A stretch of 64,000 bases of DNA, from assembly GCA_937898675.1 (NCBI GenBank), contig CALEJB010000045.1:83163-147162 (forward strand), written 5' to 3'. Each line of letters starts with the position of its first letter. Positions within the stretch are counted from its first letter, which is position 1. The DNA comes from an uncultured Prevotellaceae bacterium. GTDB lineage: Bacteria; Bacteroidota; Bacteroidia; Bacteroidales; Muribaculaceae. The notes beneath the pieces are model-generated. The model made no database searches and was not told the origin of the DNA. It saw only the letters and a list, made by a program, of their open reading frames with translations. The position numbers were made by a program, and so were the translations under genes. This document shows positions 1-7,956 of this stretch, piece by piece.

Positions 1-206
1 GCCCTCCCAGCACCGAGGAGACCATCACCAAGATGGTTGAGAGCGCCCTGGGCACCAACGGGTTTGTGCTCGCGCGTGACGGCATCTTTTGCAGCGACCA
101 TCTGACAGCGGTGACCCTGGGCTATGACAAGGGCGTGCTCAACCTGCTGTACCACATGCACTTCAATGAGTCGGTGCCCCAACCCAAAAACAAACGCAAC
201 AACTAA
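1..206 (+). CDS. 3' end of an unidentified gene (partial)
   Basis: An open frame (codons starting at base 3) runs in from the left edge and stops with TAA at 204-206, about 67 codons. The visible tail is hydrophilic and ends in a basic stretch (PKNKRNN). I recognise no domain. It lies 34 nt upstream of queD on the same strand and could be the preceding gene of that transcription unit. The start lies outside the window. Confidence 0.6.
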   Translation, partial: PPSTEETITKMVESALGTNGFVLARDGIFCSDHLTAVTLGYDKGVLNLLYHMHFNESVPQPKNKRNN

Positions 207-240
207 CCGCAGGAACTCTAAAAAAAGGACATAAAGACAA

Positions 241-594
241 ATGTATTACGTACAAAAGACGCTTGAAATATCATCGGCCCATCAGCTGTTTCTCGACCAC
301 AACAGCAAGTGCGAAAATCTGCACGGCCACAACTGGATTGTGAACGTGTATTGCAAGGCCAAAGAACTTGACGATAACGGCATGGTCACCGACTTTACCA
401 TCATCAAAGAGATGGTGCACGGCAAACTCGACCACCGCAATCTCAACGAAGTGCTGGGTTTCAACCCCACTGCCGAAAACATCGCCCATTGGATTGTGGA
501 CACCGTGCCCAACTGCTACCGCGCCGACGTGCGCGAGAGCGCCAACAACCTTGCCATCTACGTCAAGGACGAGGACGACGATGTGGAAGGTTAA
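241..594 (+). CDS. queD: 6-carboxy-5,6,7,8-tetrahydropterin synthase
   Basis: QueD converts 7,8-dihydroneopterin triphosphate to 6-carboxytetrahydropterin, the second committed step toward preQ0/preQ1 and queuosine. The 117-residue protein has the family zinc ligands: His14 (SAHQL), then His28 and His30 (LHGHNW). The catalytic Cys24 lies just before them, and LDHRNLN follows at 63-69. Length matches the compact bacterial QueD. The ATG follows an A-rich stretch with no Shine-Dalgarno, normal for Bacteroidota. Its last 14 nt overlap queE, so the two are almost certainly co-transcribed and translationally coupled. No preQ1 riboswitch was recognised upstream. Confidence 0.95.
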   Translation: MYYVQKTLEISSAHQLFLDHNSKCENLHGHNWIVNVYCKAKELDDNGMVTDFTIIKEMVHGKLDHRNLNEVLGFNPTAENIAHWIVDTVPNCYRADVRESANNLAIYVKDEDDDVEG

Positions 595-1171
595 CGAGAT
601 ATTCCATTCACTGCAAGGCGAGGGGTACAACACCGGCACAGCCTGCGTCTTTATCAGATTGAGCGGCTGCAACCTGCATTGCGCCTTTTGCGACACACGG
701 CACGAGCAGGGCACGATGATGTCCCTGCCCGAGATTATCGAAACCGTGATGCAGTATCCCCTTGCCCCGTTGATCGTGGTCACGGGCGGCGAGCCTGCGC
801 TTCAAATTGACGACGGCTTTATCGACGGCCTCAAGACGGCCACGGGAAAACGCATTGCCATTGAGACCAACGGCACCTTGCCCTTGCCCGATGGGATTGA
901 CTGGGTGACATGCTCGCCCAAGAGCGGGCTGGGCGGCAACGGCGAATTGCCGCTTGCCATCACGCGCTGCGATGAACTCAAGGTGGTGTACCTGGGTCAA
1001 GACTTGACACAGTATGATGGAATTGATTGCATTCACCGTTTCCTGCAACCGTGCTACACGAGTGATGCACGCACAGCGCTTGCCAATATGGCAGCCACGG
1101 TGCAAGCCGTGCTTGACAACCCCAAGTGGCGGCTCTCGCTGCAAACACACCGCATCCTGGGAATCAGATAA
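581..1171 (+). CDS. queE: 7-carboxy-7-deazaguanine synthase (radical SAM)
   Basis: QueE is the radical SAM enzyme that rearranges 6-carboxytetrahydropterin to 7-carboxy-7-deazaguanine. The 196-residue protein has the 4Fe-4S cysteine motif CX3CX2C (Cys30, Cys34, Cys37), the N-terminal FHSLQGEG signature and the SAM-binding TGGEP near residue 70, and ends in the family-typical LSLQTHRILGIR. The ATG at 581 was chosen because the homologous N-terminus begins there; the same frame is open further upstream only as a shadow of queD. It overlaps queD by 14 nt and converges on fabD, with a terminator hairpin between. Confidence 0.95.
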   Translation: MWKVNEIFHSLQGEGYNTGTACVFIRLSGCNLHCAFCDTRHEQGTMMSLPEIIETVMQYPLAPLIVVTGGEPALQIDDGFIDGLKTATGKRIAIETNGTLPLPDGIDWVTCSPKSGLGGNGELPLAITRCDELKVVYLGQDLTQYDGIDCIHRFLQPCYTSDARTALANMAATVQAVLDNPKWRLSLQTHRILGIR

Positions 1172-1195
1172 CCTCAACCCCGCCCCCCTGACAAC

Positions 1196-1228
1196 ACAAG
1201 CGCCCAAGCATGCAGCCCGGGCGCTTGT
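1196..1228. terminator. bidirectional terminator between queE and fabD
   Basis: Inverted repeat ACAAGCGCCC (1196-1205) / GGGCGCTTGT (1219-1228) with a 13-nt loop, in the 75-bp gap between convergent genes. The T-tract is weak on both sides. Confidence 0.6.
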
Positions 1229-1246
1229 CATTTCATCAAATCGGAA

Positions 1247-2125
1247 TCACTGGCGTCCACTGACAACGATGTCACGGTTGGTCTTGCTAATGAGTCCTTG
1301 GAGGACCTTGCCAGGGCCTAGTTCCTGGGCCTCGGTCATGCCGTCGGCAATCATGTTGACAACAATGTGGCTCCAACGCACTGGAGAGGTCAACTGCTTG
1401 AGCAAATTCTGCTTGATTTCGGCAGGATGGGTGTGAGGCATCGCGTCAACGTTCTGGTAGATGGGGCAACATGGGTCAGCGAAGACCGCGCTCTCGATTG
1501 CGGCAGCCAACTCGGCTCGCGCCGGCTCCATCAAGGGTGAATGGAAAGCCCCTCCCACCTTGAGCGGCAACGCACGCCGGGCTCCTGCCTCTTTCAGTTT
1601 CACGCATGCGGAATTCACGGCATCGATTTCGCCAGAGATGACCACCTGTCCCGGGCAGTTATAGTTGGCGGGTACACACACGCCGTCGATGCCGGCGCAG
1701 ATTTCTTCAATCTTTTCGTCATCCATGCCAATGATGGCGGCCATCGTCGAGGGTGCGGCCTGGCAAGCTTTGTGCATAGCGAGTGCGCGTGCCTCGACCA
1801 ACTTCAAGCCCTGTTCAAAAGGCAAAGCGCCCGCGGCGACCAGTGCCGAGAACTCGCCCAGTGAGTGGCCGGCAACCATGTCGGGCTTAAACTCGTCGCC
1901 CATGGTGAGTGCGAGGATAACCGAATGGAGGAAAACGGCCGGTTGAGTGACATTGGTCTGCTTGAGGTCGTCCTCAGTGCCGTCAAACATGAGGTCGGTT
2001 ATGCGGAAGCCCAACACCTCGTTGGCATTTTCAAACAAGTCTCGGGCTTGGGCATTATTGTCATACAGGTCTTTGCCCATGCCCACAAACTGGGCACCCT
2101 GACCAGGAAACACAAATGCTTTCAT
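1247..2125 (-). CDS. fabD: malonyl-CoA:ACP transacylase
   Basis: FabD loads malonyl groups onto acyl carrier protein for type II fatty acid synthesis in the cytoplasm. The 292-residue protein has the N-terminal FPGQGAQ, nucleophile Ser88 in GHSLGE and the partner His195 in GGAFHSP, with the usual spacing and length. It is transcribed leftward, downstream of queC on the same strand, but a 130-bp gap with its own -7 box (2170-2177) suggests an independent promoter. It converges on queE. Confidence 0.95.
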   Translation of the reverse strand: MKAFVFPGQGAQFVGMGKDLYDNNAQARDLFENANEVLGFRITDLMFDGTEDDLKQTNVTQPAVFLHSVILALTMGDEFKPDMVAGHSLGEFSALVAAGALPFEQGLKLVEARALAMHKACQAAPSTMAAIIGMDDEKIEEICAGIDGVCVPANYNCPGQVVISGEIDAVNSACVKLKEAGARRALPLKVGGAFHSPLMEPARAELAAAIESAVFADPCCPIYQNVDAMPHTHPAEIKQNLLKQLTSPVRWSHIVVNMIADGMTEAQELGPGKVLQGLISKTNRDIVVSGRQ

Positions 2126-2169
2126 ATCGTGATAAGTTCGATTTAATTATATTTTATCTAAATGGACCG

Positions 2170-2177
2170 CAAAGGTA
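2170..2177 (-). promoter_or_regulatory. -7 box for fabD
   Basis: TACCTTTG on the minus strand matches the Bacteroidota -7 consensus TAnnTTTG, 44 nt upstream of the fabD ATG. No clear -33 TTTG was found at the right distance. Confidence 0.55.
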
Positions 2178-2256
2178 GGCAAATGTTTCTAAATATCAGC
2201 AACTAACCACATAAATAATTCTTTACGGTTTCATACTCACAGAACAATGGCAACAC

Positions 2257-2913
2257 TCATGCCAAATACTCGGTCGTGTCGTCGATGCCGGCATCGTTCA
2301 ATGCCTGACGGCGCTCGGTGCAAGTGCCGCATGTGCCACAATGCTTCTCTCCGCCCTTGTAGCACGAATAAGTCTCGCTATAGTCCAGGCCCAGCGCCGC
2401 GCCGTGTCGGGCGATGTCGGTTTTGCTCAGGTCGGTATATGGCGCATAGACTTTGACGCCCTCATAGGTGCCCGTCTGCATAGCGGTGCTCATCGCATCG
2501 ATGAACGGCGAGCGGCAGTCAGGGTAGATGGAATGATCACCGGCATGGTTGGCAATCATCACGCGTTTCAGTCCGTTGCTCTCGGCAATGCCGCAGGCAA
2601 TGGCCAGCATGATGCCGTTGCGAAAAGGCACCACCGTTGTCTTCATGTTCTCATCGTTGTAGTTGCCGTCGGGGATGGCGTCGGCACTCTCAAGCAAAGC
2701 GCTCTTGAAGTGCATGTGCATGAAATCCAGCGGGATAATCAGATGCTTGATACCCAAGCGCTCGCAGTGCATCACGGCACAACGGCGCTCGCGGCCGTTC
2801 TGGGTGCTGCCGTAGTCAAAGGTGATGGCCAGGGCTATCTCGTCCTTGAATTCATAGAGCATGGTCGTTGAGTCCATGCCGCCCGAGGTGATGATAACAG
2901 CGTCTTTTGCCAT
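2257..2913 (-). CDS. queC: 7-cyano-7-deazaguanine (preQ0) synthase
   Basis: QueC uses ATP and ammonia to turn 7-carboxy-7-deazaguanine into preQ0. The protein begins with the PP-loop SGGMDS (residues 10-15) and has the C-terminal zinc cluster C-x7-C-x2-C-x2-C near residues 186-200. The ATG at 2913 is preferred to the upstream in-frame TTG at 2919, because it starts directly before the AVIITSGG strand and leaves a 7-nt gap after queF. It follows queF on the same strand, so the last two steps of preQ1 formation are co-expressed. Confidence 0.95.
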   Translation of the reverse strand: MAKDAVIITSGGMDSTTMLYEFKDEIALAITFDYGSTQNGRERRCAVMHCERLGIKHLIIPLDFMHMHFKSALLESADAIPDGNYNDENMKTTVVPFRNGIMLAIACGIAESNGLKRVMIANHAGDHSIYPDCRSPFIDAMSTAMQTGTYEGVKVYAPYTDLSKTDIARHGAALGLDYSETYSCYKGGEKHCGTCGTCTERRQALNDAGIDDTTEYLA

Positions 2914-2920
2914 AATCAAA

Positions 2921-3391
2921 TCATTGTTGATTGAACTGTTTTAACAAGCGCGCGCGCACGATATCCTGGTGGCTATCGTCCCCATGGTTGGCAAACGGCT
3001 TGATGCTGATGCCTCCGCGGGGATTGAACAAGCCGATTACTTCGATATACTTGGGTGCCATCAGCTTAATCAAATCCTTCATGATGATGTTCACGCAGTC
3101 CTCATGAAAATCGCCGTGGTTGCGAAAACTAAACAAGTACAACTTGAGCGACTTGCTCTCCACCATTCGCTCGGCAGGGATGTAGTTGATGATGATGCGG
3201 CCAAAGTCGGGCTGACCGGTCTTGGGGCACAACGACGTGAACTCGGGGCAGTCGAGCGACACGATATACTCATTCTCGGGGTGTTTGTTCTCAAAAGTCT
3301 CAAGCACATCGGGACGGTAATCAAAATCATACTTCGTGCCCTGGTTGCCCAGCAGCGTCACGCCTTCCAGTTCTTTATCTGTTCTTGACAT
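2921..3391 (-). CDS. queF: NADPH-dependent preQ0 reductase
   Basis: QueF reduces the nitrile of preQ0 to the aminomethyl group of preQ1, which Tgt inserts into tRNA. This is the short unimodular form (156 residues). Catalytic Cys55 and Asp62 (SLCPKTGQPDFG) fall at the same positions as in the Bacillus enzyme, followed by the QueF motif (ESKSLKLYLFSFRNH) and HGDFHEDC. A start at 3427 would add a hydrophobic leader overlapping the ABC gene; the ATG at 3391 gives the normal N-terminus. It sits between the lipid ABC transporter genes and queC. Confidence 0.94.
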   Translation of the reverse strand: MSRTDKELEGVTLLGNQGTKYDFDYRPDVLETFENKHPENEYIVSLDCPEFTSLCPKTGQPDFGRIIINYIPAERMVESKSLKLYLFSFRNHGDFHEDCVNIIMKDLIKLMAPKYIEVIGLFNPRGGISIKPFANHGDDSHQDIVRARLLKQFNQQ

Positions 3392-3423
3392 TGTATTAAT
3401 GGGAATTATAATAATGGGGGGAT

Positions 3424-4218
3424 TCAACTCTTGGTGGATTTATATCCATGCTCGCGACGGTACTTGCGGACATCACGGAACAAGTCGGTAGCGTACACAA
3501 AGTTGTTCAAGTCATCATTGTCCACATCGTAAATCTGGTCTTTGTTACCGACCCAGCCCAGGTGTCCCTTGTTGATGAAAATGATATTCTCGCCAATGCC
3601 CATCACCGAGTTCATGTCGTGGGTATTGATAATGGTAGTAATGCCAAACTCATGGGTGATATCGCTCAGCAACTCGTCAATGACAATACTGGTCTTGGGG
3701 TCCAGTCCCGAGTTGGGTTCGTCGCAGAAGAGGTACTTGGGATTCAAGGCGATGGCACGGGCGATGGCGCAACGCTTTTGCATACCGCCCGACAGTTCGC
3801 TGGGGAACTTGTTCTCGCTGCCCGTGAGATTCACGCGGTCAATGCAGAACTGGGCGCGGTCGCGCATCTCGCTATTGGACATGTTGCCAAACATCACGAG
3901 GGGAAACATCACATTGCCCATCACCGTCTCACTGTCGAACAGCGCAGAGCCCTGGAAGAGCATACCAATCTCCTTGCGCAACGCCTTGCGCTGCTTGCGG
4001 TCCATCTGCACCAAGTCACGGCCGTCATACAAAATCTGGCCTTCATCGGGGTCAAACAGTCCTACGATATTCTTAACCAACACCGTCTTGCCTGAACCCG
4101 ACTGGCCGATAATGAGGTTAGTCTTGCCGTCATAGAACGAGGCGCTCACGTCGAACAAGACCTGGCGCACACCGGATTCTTCCTTGAACGATTTGGATAT
4201 ATGCTTAACTTCGATCAT
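3424..4218 (-). CDS. MlaF/Ttg2A-type ABC transporter ATP-binding protein
   Basis: ATPase of a Mla-type phospholipid ABC transporter at the inner membrane. The 264-residue protein has Walker A GQSGSGKT (38-45), signature LSGGMQKR (142-149), Walker B FCDEP (164-168) and a GLDPKTS D-loop. The paired upstream gene encodes the MlaE-type permease, with 16 nt between them, which fixes the subfamily. The substrate-binding MCE protein (MlaD) is not in the window. queF follows after a 32-nt gap on the same strand, so a shared transcript is likely, although no functional link is obvious. Confidence 0.9.
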   Translation of the reverse strand: MIEVKHISKSFKEESGVRQVLFDVSASFYDGKTNLIIGQSGSGKTVLVKNIVGLFDPDEGQILYDGRDLVQMDRKQRKALRKEIGMLFQGSALFDSETVMGNVMFPLVMFGNMSNSEMRDRAQFCIDRVNLTGSENKFPSELSGGMQKRCAIARAIALNPKYLFCDEPNSGLDPKTSIVIDELLSDITHEFGITTIINTHDMNSVMGIGENIIFINKGHLGWVGNKDQIYDVDNDDLNNFVYATDLFRDVRKYRREHGYKSTKS

Positions 4219-4234
4219 AACTGGGAGGAATTTA

Positions 4235-4981
4235 CTATAACAACAAATTGGTCATCGTTACATCGACCAGCAGAATCATGATGTTACTCATCACCACCGT
4301 GTCGGTACTGGCCTTGCCCACCTCCACCGAGCCGCCCTTGACCGTGTAGCCATAGAAGCATGCAATGGTTGACATCACAAAGGCAAACACCAATGACTTA
4401 ATCAACGCGAACCAAACATACCACTCGATAAACAAAGACTGGATGCCAAACAGATAGGTGTCGGGGTCGACAATCCCGGTGATGATGCAAATCAGCCAGC
4501 CGCCAAACAGGCTCGTTGCCATGCAGATGATGACGAGGAACGGCAGAATCGTAATCCACGCCACTATCTTGGGAAGCGCCAAGAAATTGGCGCTGTTGAT
4601 GCCCATGATATCCAGAGCGTCAATCTGCTCGGTGGTGCGCATGGTGCCTATCTCACTGGCGATGTTCGAGCCAATTTTGCCTGACAAAATCAGACAGAGG
4701 ATGGTTGACGAAAATTCCAGCAAGATAATCTCGCGCGTGGTCAAGCCCACGGTATATCGTGGCAGCAGCGGGTTGGAGATGTTCAACTTAATCAAGATTG
4801 TACACAGCGAGCCGATGAACAGCGACACAATGATAATGAGCGGTATGGAGTCGATGCCCAACTTGGCCATCTCGTCGCGATAGCGCTTGAAGAACTGCGA
4901 CCACTTGTCAGGGATGGCAATGACGCGCCACATGAACATGCAGTACGAGCCAAATTTGTCCAGTATATTTGTAATAAACAT
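4235..4981 (-). CDS. MlaE-type ABC transporter permease
   Basis: Membrane permease of the Mla/Ttg2 phospholipid transport family, about 248 residues with five to six hydrophobic segments. Family features include the TTREIILLEFSS stretch, the conserved GSNIASEIGTMRTTEQIDAL coupling region and a C-terminal SVEVGKASTDTVV motif. The frame is open upstream to 5077, but the ATG at 4981 is preferred: it gives the family N-terminus and lies just downstream of a TAACTTTG -7 box (5002-5009). It forms a two-gene unit with the ATPase. Confidence 0.9.
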   Translation of the reverse strand: MFITNILDKFGSYCMFMWRVIAIPDKWSQFFKRYRDEMAKLGIDSIPLIIIVSLFIGSLCTILIKLNISNPLLPRYTVGLTTREIILLEFSSTILCLILSGKIGSNIASEIGTMRTTEQIDALDIMGINSANFLALPKIVAWITILPFLVIICMATSLFGGWLICIITGIVDPDTYLFGIQSLFIEWYVWFALIKSLVFAFVMSTIACFYGYTVKGGSVEVGKASTDTVVMSNIMILLVDVTMTNLLL

Positions 4982-5001
4982 ATTGATTCCAATTTTTTTT
5001 G

Positions 5002-5009
5002 CAAAGTTA
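5002..5009 (-). promoter_or_regulatory. -7 box for the Mla-type ABC / queF / queC unit
   Basis: TAACTTTG on the minus strand, ending 20 nt before the permease ATG at 4981. It is the likely promoter of the mlaE-mlaF-queF-queC run and supports the shorter permease start. No clear -33 partner. Confidence 0.5.
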
Positions 5010-5077
5010 CTGCAATTTTCTGATATAGCGCCTGCGGCTGACGTGAAACCCGTCAATGTGGACACGTTAGGCACCAA

Positions 5078-5647
5078 TCAGACCAAAGAACTCTCGTCGA
5101 TGAGGTTGTTGAGCATGGCATAGACCGTCAAACCCGCCACGCTCTTGATGCCTGTCTTGCGGGTAATGTTCTTGCGGTGGCTGATAACTGTGTGGACGCT
5201 CACGTTGAGAGAGTCGGCAATTTCCTTGTTTGTCTTGCCTTGTGCCAGCTCGACAAGCACTGCAGTCTCGCGGCGGGTGAGTTCATAACTGCCCTTGCCG
5301 GGTTCGTGGGGCACAGGCATGGCCTGTGCCAGCGCCTCAAGCACTTCGGGACGGCTGTCGCGGATGTCAACCACGGCATCGTAGGGTTTGAGACGGCCGT
5401 GCTCAACGTACTGATACACCAGCGCTACCAACGCCATGGGTTGTTCCAAACGCAAGACATTGGGGTCGTCCACCAGCGTCGGGTTGATGAGCAGCACATC
5501 GGGACGCGATGCCAGCAACCGCTCCTTGGCACGTGCCACTTCGGTTACCGGTTCCAAGACCTTGAACCTCGGCTGTCCGTCAAGAATTGACTTGAGGCCC
5601 TCAACAATCACCTCAGACGGCTCCACTATGAGCAACTTCTGTTTCAT
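5078..5647 (-). CDS. LuxR/NarL-family transcriptional regulator with degenerate receiver
   Basis: A 189-residue protein with a response-regulator-like N-terminal half and a C-terminal LuxR helix-turn-helix (about 125-175: ELTRRETAVL, NKEIADSLNVSVHTVISH). The receiver looks inactive: the acidic pair near the N-terminus is EP, and the phospho-acceptor position after strand 3 reads LLINP, with Asn in place of Asp. Its ATG overlaps the stop of the hemerythrin gene by 4 nt, so the pair is translationally coupled and probably responds to the same stress. Targets are unknown. Confidence 0.85.
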   Translation of the reverse strand: MKQKLLIVEPSEVIVEGLKSILDGQPRFKVLEPVTEVARAKERLLASRPDVLLINPTLVDDPNVLRLEQPMALVALVYQYVEHGRLKPYDAVVDIRDSRPEVLEALAQAMPVPHEPGKGSYELTRRETAVLVELAQGKTNKEIADSLNVSVHTVISHRKNITRKTGIKSVAGLTVYAMLNNLIDESSLV

Positions 5648-6342
5648 GACAAGATGGCGGTTTCGAGATGGTTGACCAGCGGCACCATGATTTTCTCCTC
5701 AATGAAAGTGTGCTTTTTCAAGTCCTCGCTCAAACGCAGAATGTCATATACCACATCGAGCACATCCTCATCATCGACCCGAGGGGGCAGATACTTGAAC
5801 ACGATATTCAAGAGGTCGTCGAGTTTATCGTCTATGTCACTGTGATTGTGAATGAACTCGCCAATGCTGTAGGTCGTGTCACGCTCGCCGGCCATCAAGG
5901 CACGGATGTGAGGGAAAACAGCACCTTCCTCACGGGCAAAATGGGCCTCGACTTCGGCCTTGTATTCCTTGAAGAAAGTAACGAGCACGGTCCCGATGCG
6001 TTCTTCGAGCTGTCTGGCGATGATGCCGATGTGGCGCTCGATGTGCGGCAGGCGCTTGTCCACATAGTAGCGGTGTGAACGTTCCAGATAAGGCACGAGG
6101 TCGGTCATGTCGGTCCCCAATATGGTCGCAGTCGACGGCACATAATTATTAAAGGTATAGACATTGCAGATGAGCAAGAAAAAGCCCGTGTCCACCGCGC
6201 TGCTCTCGCACACGTCGGCAATCGACCTGTCGCCGAATCCCAACGACAGCCCCAGGCGCGTCAATAGCGTCAGCAACGACGGATGCGCCGTAATCAAATC
6301 GCTCAATCGGCTTTCACTCGAAAAAAGTCGCGTTTTGTTCAT
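5644..6342 (-). CDS. hemerythrin-domain protein, RIC/YtfE/ScdA-like
   Basis: A 232-residue protein resembling the RIC family, di-iron proteins tied to iron-sulfur cluster repair under nitric oxide and oxidative stress. The N-terminal 60 residues fit the ScdA_N/DUF542-like domain, but I see no CxxC there. The rest is a four-helix hemerythrin domain with His and Glu ligands in SHRYY, HIERH, HFAREEGAVFPH, HNHSDID and HTFIEEK. It is the first gene of a two-gene unit with the LuxR regulator. A TAAATTTG box lies 20 nt upstream, divergent from the methyltransferase promoter. Confidence 0.85.
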   Translation of the reverse strand: MNKTRLFSSESRLSDLITAHPSLLTLLTRLGLSLGFGDRSIADVCESSAVDTGFFLLICNVYTFNNYVPSTATILGTDMTDLVPYLERSHRYYVDKRLPHIERHIGIIARQLEERIGTVLVTFFKEYKAEVEAHFAREEGAVFPHIRALMAGERDTTYSIGEFIHNHSDIDDKLDDLLNIVFKYLPPRVDDEDVLDVVYDILRLSEDLKKHTFIEEKIMVPLVNHLETAILS

Positions 6343-6362
6343 AATCTATCAATTATCAGCCG

Positions 6363-6370
6363 CAAATTTA
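6363..6370 (-). promoter_or_regulatory. -7 box for hemerythrin/LuxR unit
   Basis: TAAATTTG on the minus strand, 20 nt before the ATG at 6342, in a 63-bp divergent intergenic region. Confidence 0.45.
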
Positions 6371-6393
6371 CATAGAATTATCGGAATTCTGTG

Positions 6394-6401
6394 TACATTT
6401 G
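6394..6401 (+). promoter_or_regulatory. -7 box abutting the methyltransferase start (leaderless)
   Basis: TACATTTG ends 4 nt before the ATG at 6406. In Bacteroidota the transcription start lies only a few bases beyond this box, so the mRNA should start at or very near the start codon. Confidence 0.5.
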
Positions 6402-6405
6402 CCGA

Positions 6406-7626
6406 ATGAAAATCAACCAACAGACCATAGATTTTGTTCAAGAGCACCGCAATGACGATGTGAGGGCACTGGCACTTAAGGCCCACCACAACGATGTGAA
6501 CCTGTCGTGGGCGCTTGACCAAATCCAAGGTTGGCAGACAGCGCGCCGGAAACTGCCGTCATGGTCAACGGTTGACGGCATCATTTACCCGCCTCACCTG
6601 TCAATGGAACAATGCTCCAGCGAGGCGACGGCCCGCTACAAGTGCGGCATCGTTGAGTGCCTGCCCTTGTCGCAGCTGAAGACCCTGATTGACTTGACGG
6701 GCGGATTCGGTGTTGATTTTGCATTCATGGCACAGGCATTTGAGCGGGCCATTTATGTCGAGCGGCAAGAACACCTGTGCGAAACCGCAAAGCACAACTT
6801 CGGTCTGCTGGAACTGACTCATGCACAAGTTATTCACGACGAGGCCGCAAACGTCCTCAAACGACTGGAGGGCAAAGGAATTGACGCATCCTCCACCCTG
6901 CTCTATCTGGACCCGGCTCGCCGCAACGACAACGCTTCAAGGACCTATGCCATCGAGGACTGCACGCCCAACGTCCTGGAACTCATGCCTCAACTGCTCA
7001 AGGCTGCCCACCGCGTGTTGCTGAAGCTTTCACCAATGCTGGATTGGCACAAGGCGATAAACGATTTGGGCTGTCAGGTCAAGGAAGTGCACATCGTCGG
7101 CACAGCGGGGGAATGCAAGGAGCTGCTCGTGTTGCTTGAAAAATGGCACGAGGGAGAACCCGCAGTCCACTGCGTTAATGACCAAGAAATGATTGTCTTC
7201 AAGCCGTCGGAGGAAACAATGCCAGCACCTATAGCGCCCGATGCGTCAACGGCCCAATTCCTTTATGAGCCCAACGCTTCGGTCATGAAAGCGGGATGCT
7301 TTGGCGTGATTGCGCAACGCTATGGGATATGCGCCATAGCGGCAGACAGCCATCTATTTGTCGGCGACATGATGATAGCTGATTTCCCCGGACGGGCGTT
7401 CAGCATCACAGCGGTTTCCACCATGAACAAAAAGGAACTGCGCCGCGCGCTGGCGGGACTCGGCAAGGCCAACGTGGCAATACGCAACTTCCCCCTCACG
7501 GCCCAACAACTGCGGCGGCGGCTCAAACTGGGCGACGGCGGTGACTGCTACATCTTTGGCACTACCACCGACAGAGCAGAGCATCTGCTTTTCATCTGCC
7601 AGCGCATCGCCAAGCACACCACCTAA
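6406..7626 (+). CDS. class I SAM-dependent methyltransferase with THUMP-like domain
   Basis: A 406-residue protein of a Bacteroidota-conserved family with a Rossmann methyltransferase core. The SAM-binding loop DLTGGFGVDF is near residue 95, LYLDPARRND near 170 takes the place of the catalytic loop, and a C-terminal THUMP-like domain ends in GDGGDCYIFGTTT. RNA is the likely substrate, by analogy with THUMP domains, but the target is not known. The ATG at 6406 gives the family start MKINQQTIDF; an upstream in-frame GTG (6391) overlaps the promoter box and is unlikely. Confidence 0.8.
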   Translation: MKINQQTIDFVQEHRNDDVRALALKAHHNDVNLSWALDQIQGWQTARRKLPSWSTVDGIIYPPHLSMEQCSSEATARYKCGIVECLPLSQLKTLIDLTGGFGVDFAFMAQAFERAIYVERQEHLCETAKHNFGLLELTHAQVIHDEAANVLKRLEGKGIDASSTLLYLDPARRNDNASRTYAIEDCTPNVLELMPQLLKAAHRVLLKLSPMLDWHKAINDLGCQVKEVHIVGTAGECKELLVLLEKWHEGEPAVHCVNDQEMIVFKPSEETMPAPIAPDASTAQFLYEPNASVMKAGCFGVIAQRYGICAIAADSHLFVGDMMIADFPGRAFSITAVSTMNKKELRRALAGLGKANVAIRNFPLTAQQLRRRLKLGDGGDCYIFGTTTDRAEHLLFICQRIAKHTT

Positions 7627-7645
7627 ACAACAGAGTAACGGCAAA

Positions 7646-7675
7646 GAAAAAGCCCTCACCGGTGTGGTGAAGGCT
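7646..7675 (-). terminator. terminator for tRNA-Glu
   Basis: On the minus strand AGCCTTCACC ... GGTGAGGGCT (7675-7651) forms a 10-bp stem with one wobble pair, followed by TTTTTC. It lies just beyond the 3' end of the tRNA. Confidence 0.7.
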
Positions 7676-7683
7676 CTTCGTTG

Positions 7684-7756
7684 TAGAGAAACAGGGACTC
7701 GAACCCTGGTTTCCGCCGTGAGAGGGCGGCGTCCTAGACCGCTAGACGATATCTCC
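7684..7756 (-). tRNA. tRNA-Glu (anticodon CTC)
   Basis: A 73-nt cloverleaf on the minus strand. The acceptor is GGAGATA / TTTCTCT (one T-T mismatch and a G-T first pair). The D arm CGTCTAGCGGTCTAGGAC closely resembles bacterial tRNA-Glu. The anticodon stem CCGCC/GGCGG has loop CTCTCAC, reading GAG codons, and the T arm is CAGGG TTCGAGT CCCTG. The CCA end is not encoded. A terminator hairpin follows. Confidence 0.92.
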
Positions 7757-7956
7757 GTTCTAATGCGATGCAAAATTACTACTATTTTTTGAACTGACAA
7801 ATTTTTTGGAGCATTTTTTTCAAAAAAAGACGATTTTTCTTGATTTCGGCGATTTTTAGAGGGTTTTCACACCGAGAAAAAGGCTTGTTTGAGTTTTTTT
7901 GTGTAACTTAGCGACATCAATAGAAACATCAACTTTTGACTATTACATTATTAATT

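Noticed and set aside
207..240. Possible preQ1 riboswitch before queD
   Set aside because: Only 34 nt, A-rich, with no stem matching the preQ1-I aptamer; the AAAAAAA tract alone is not enough.
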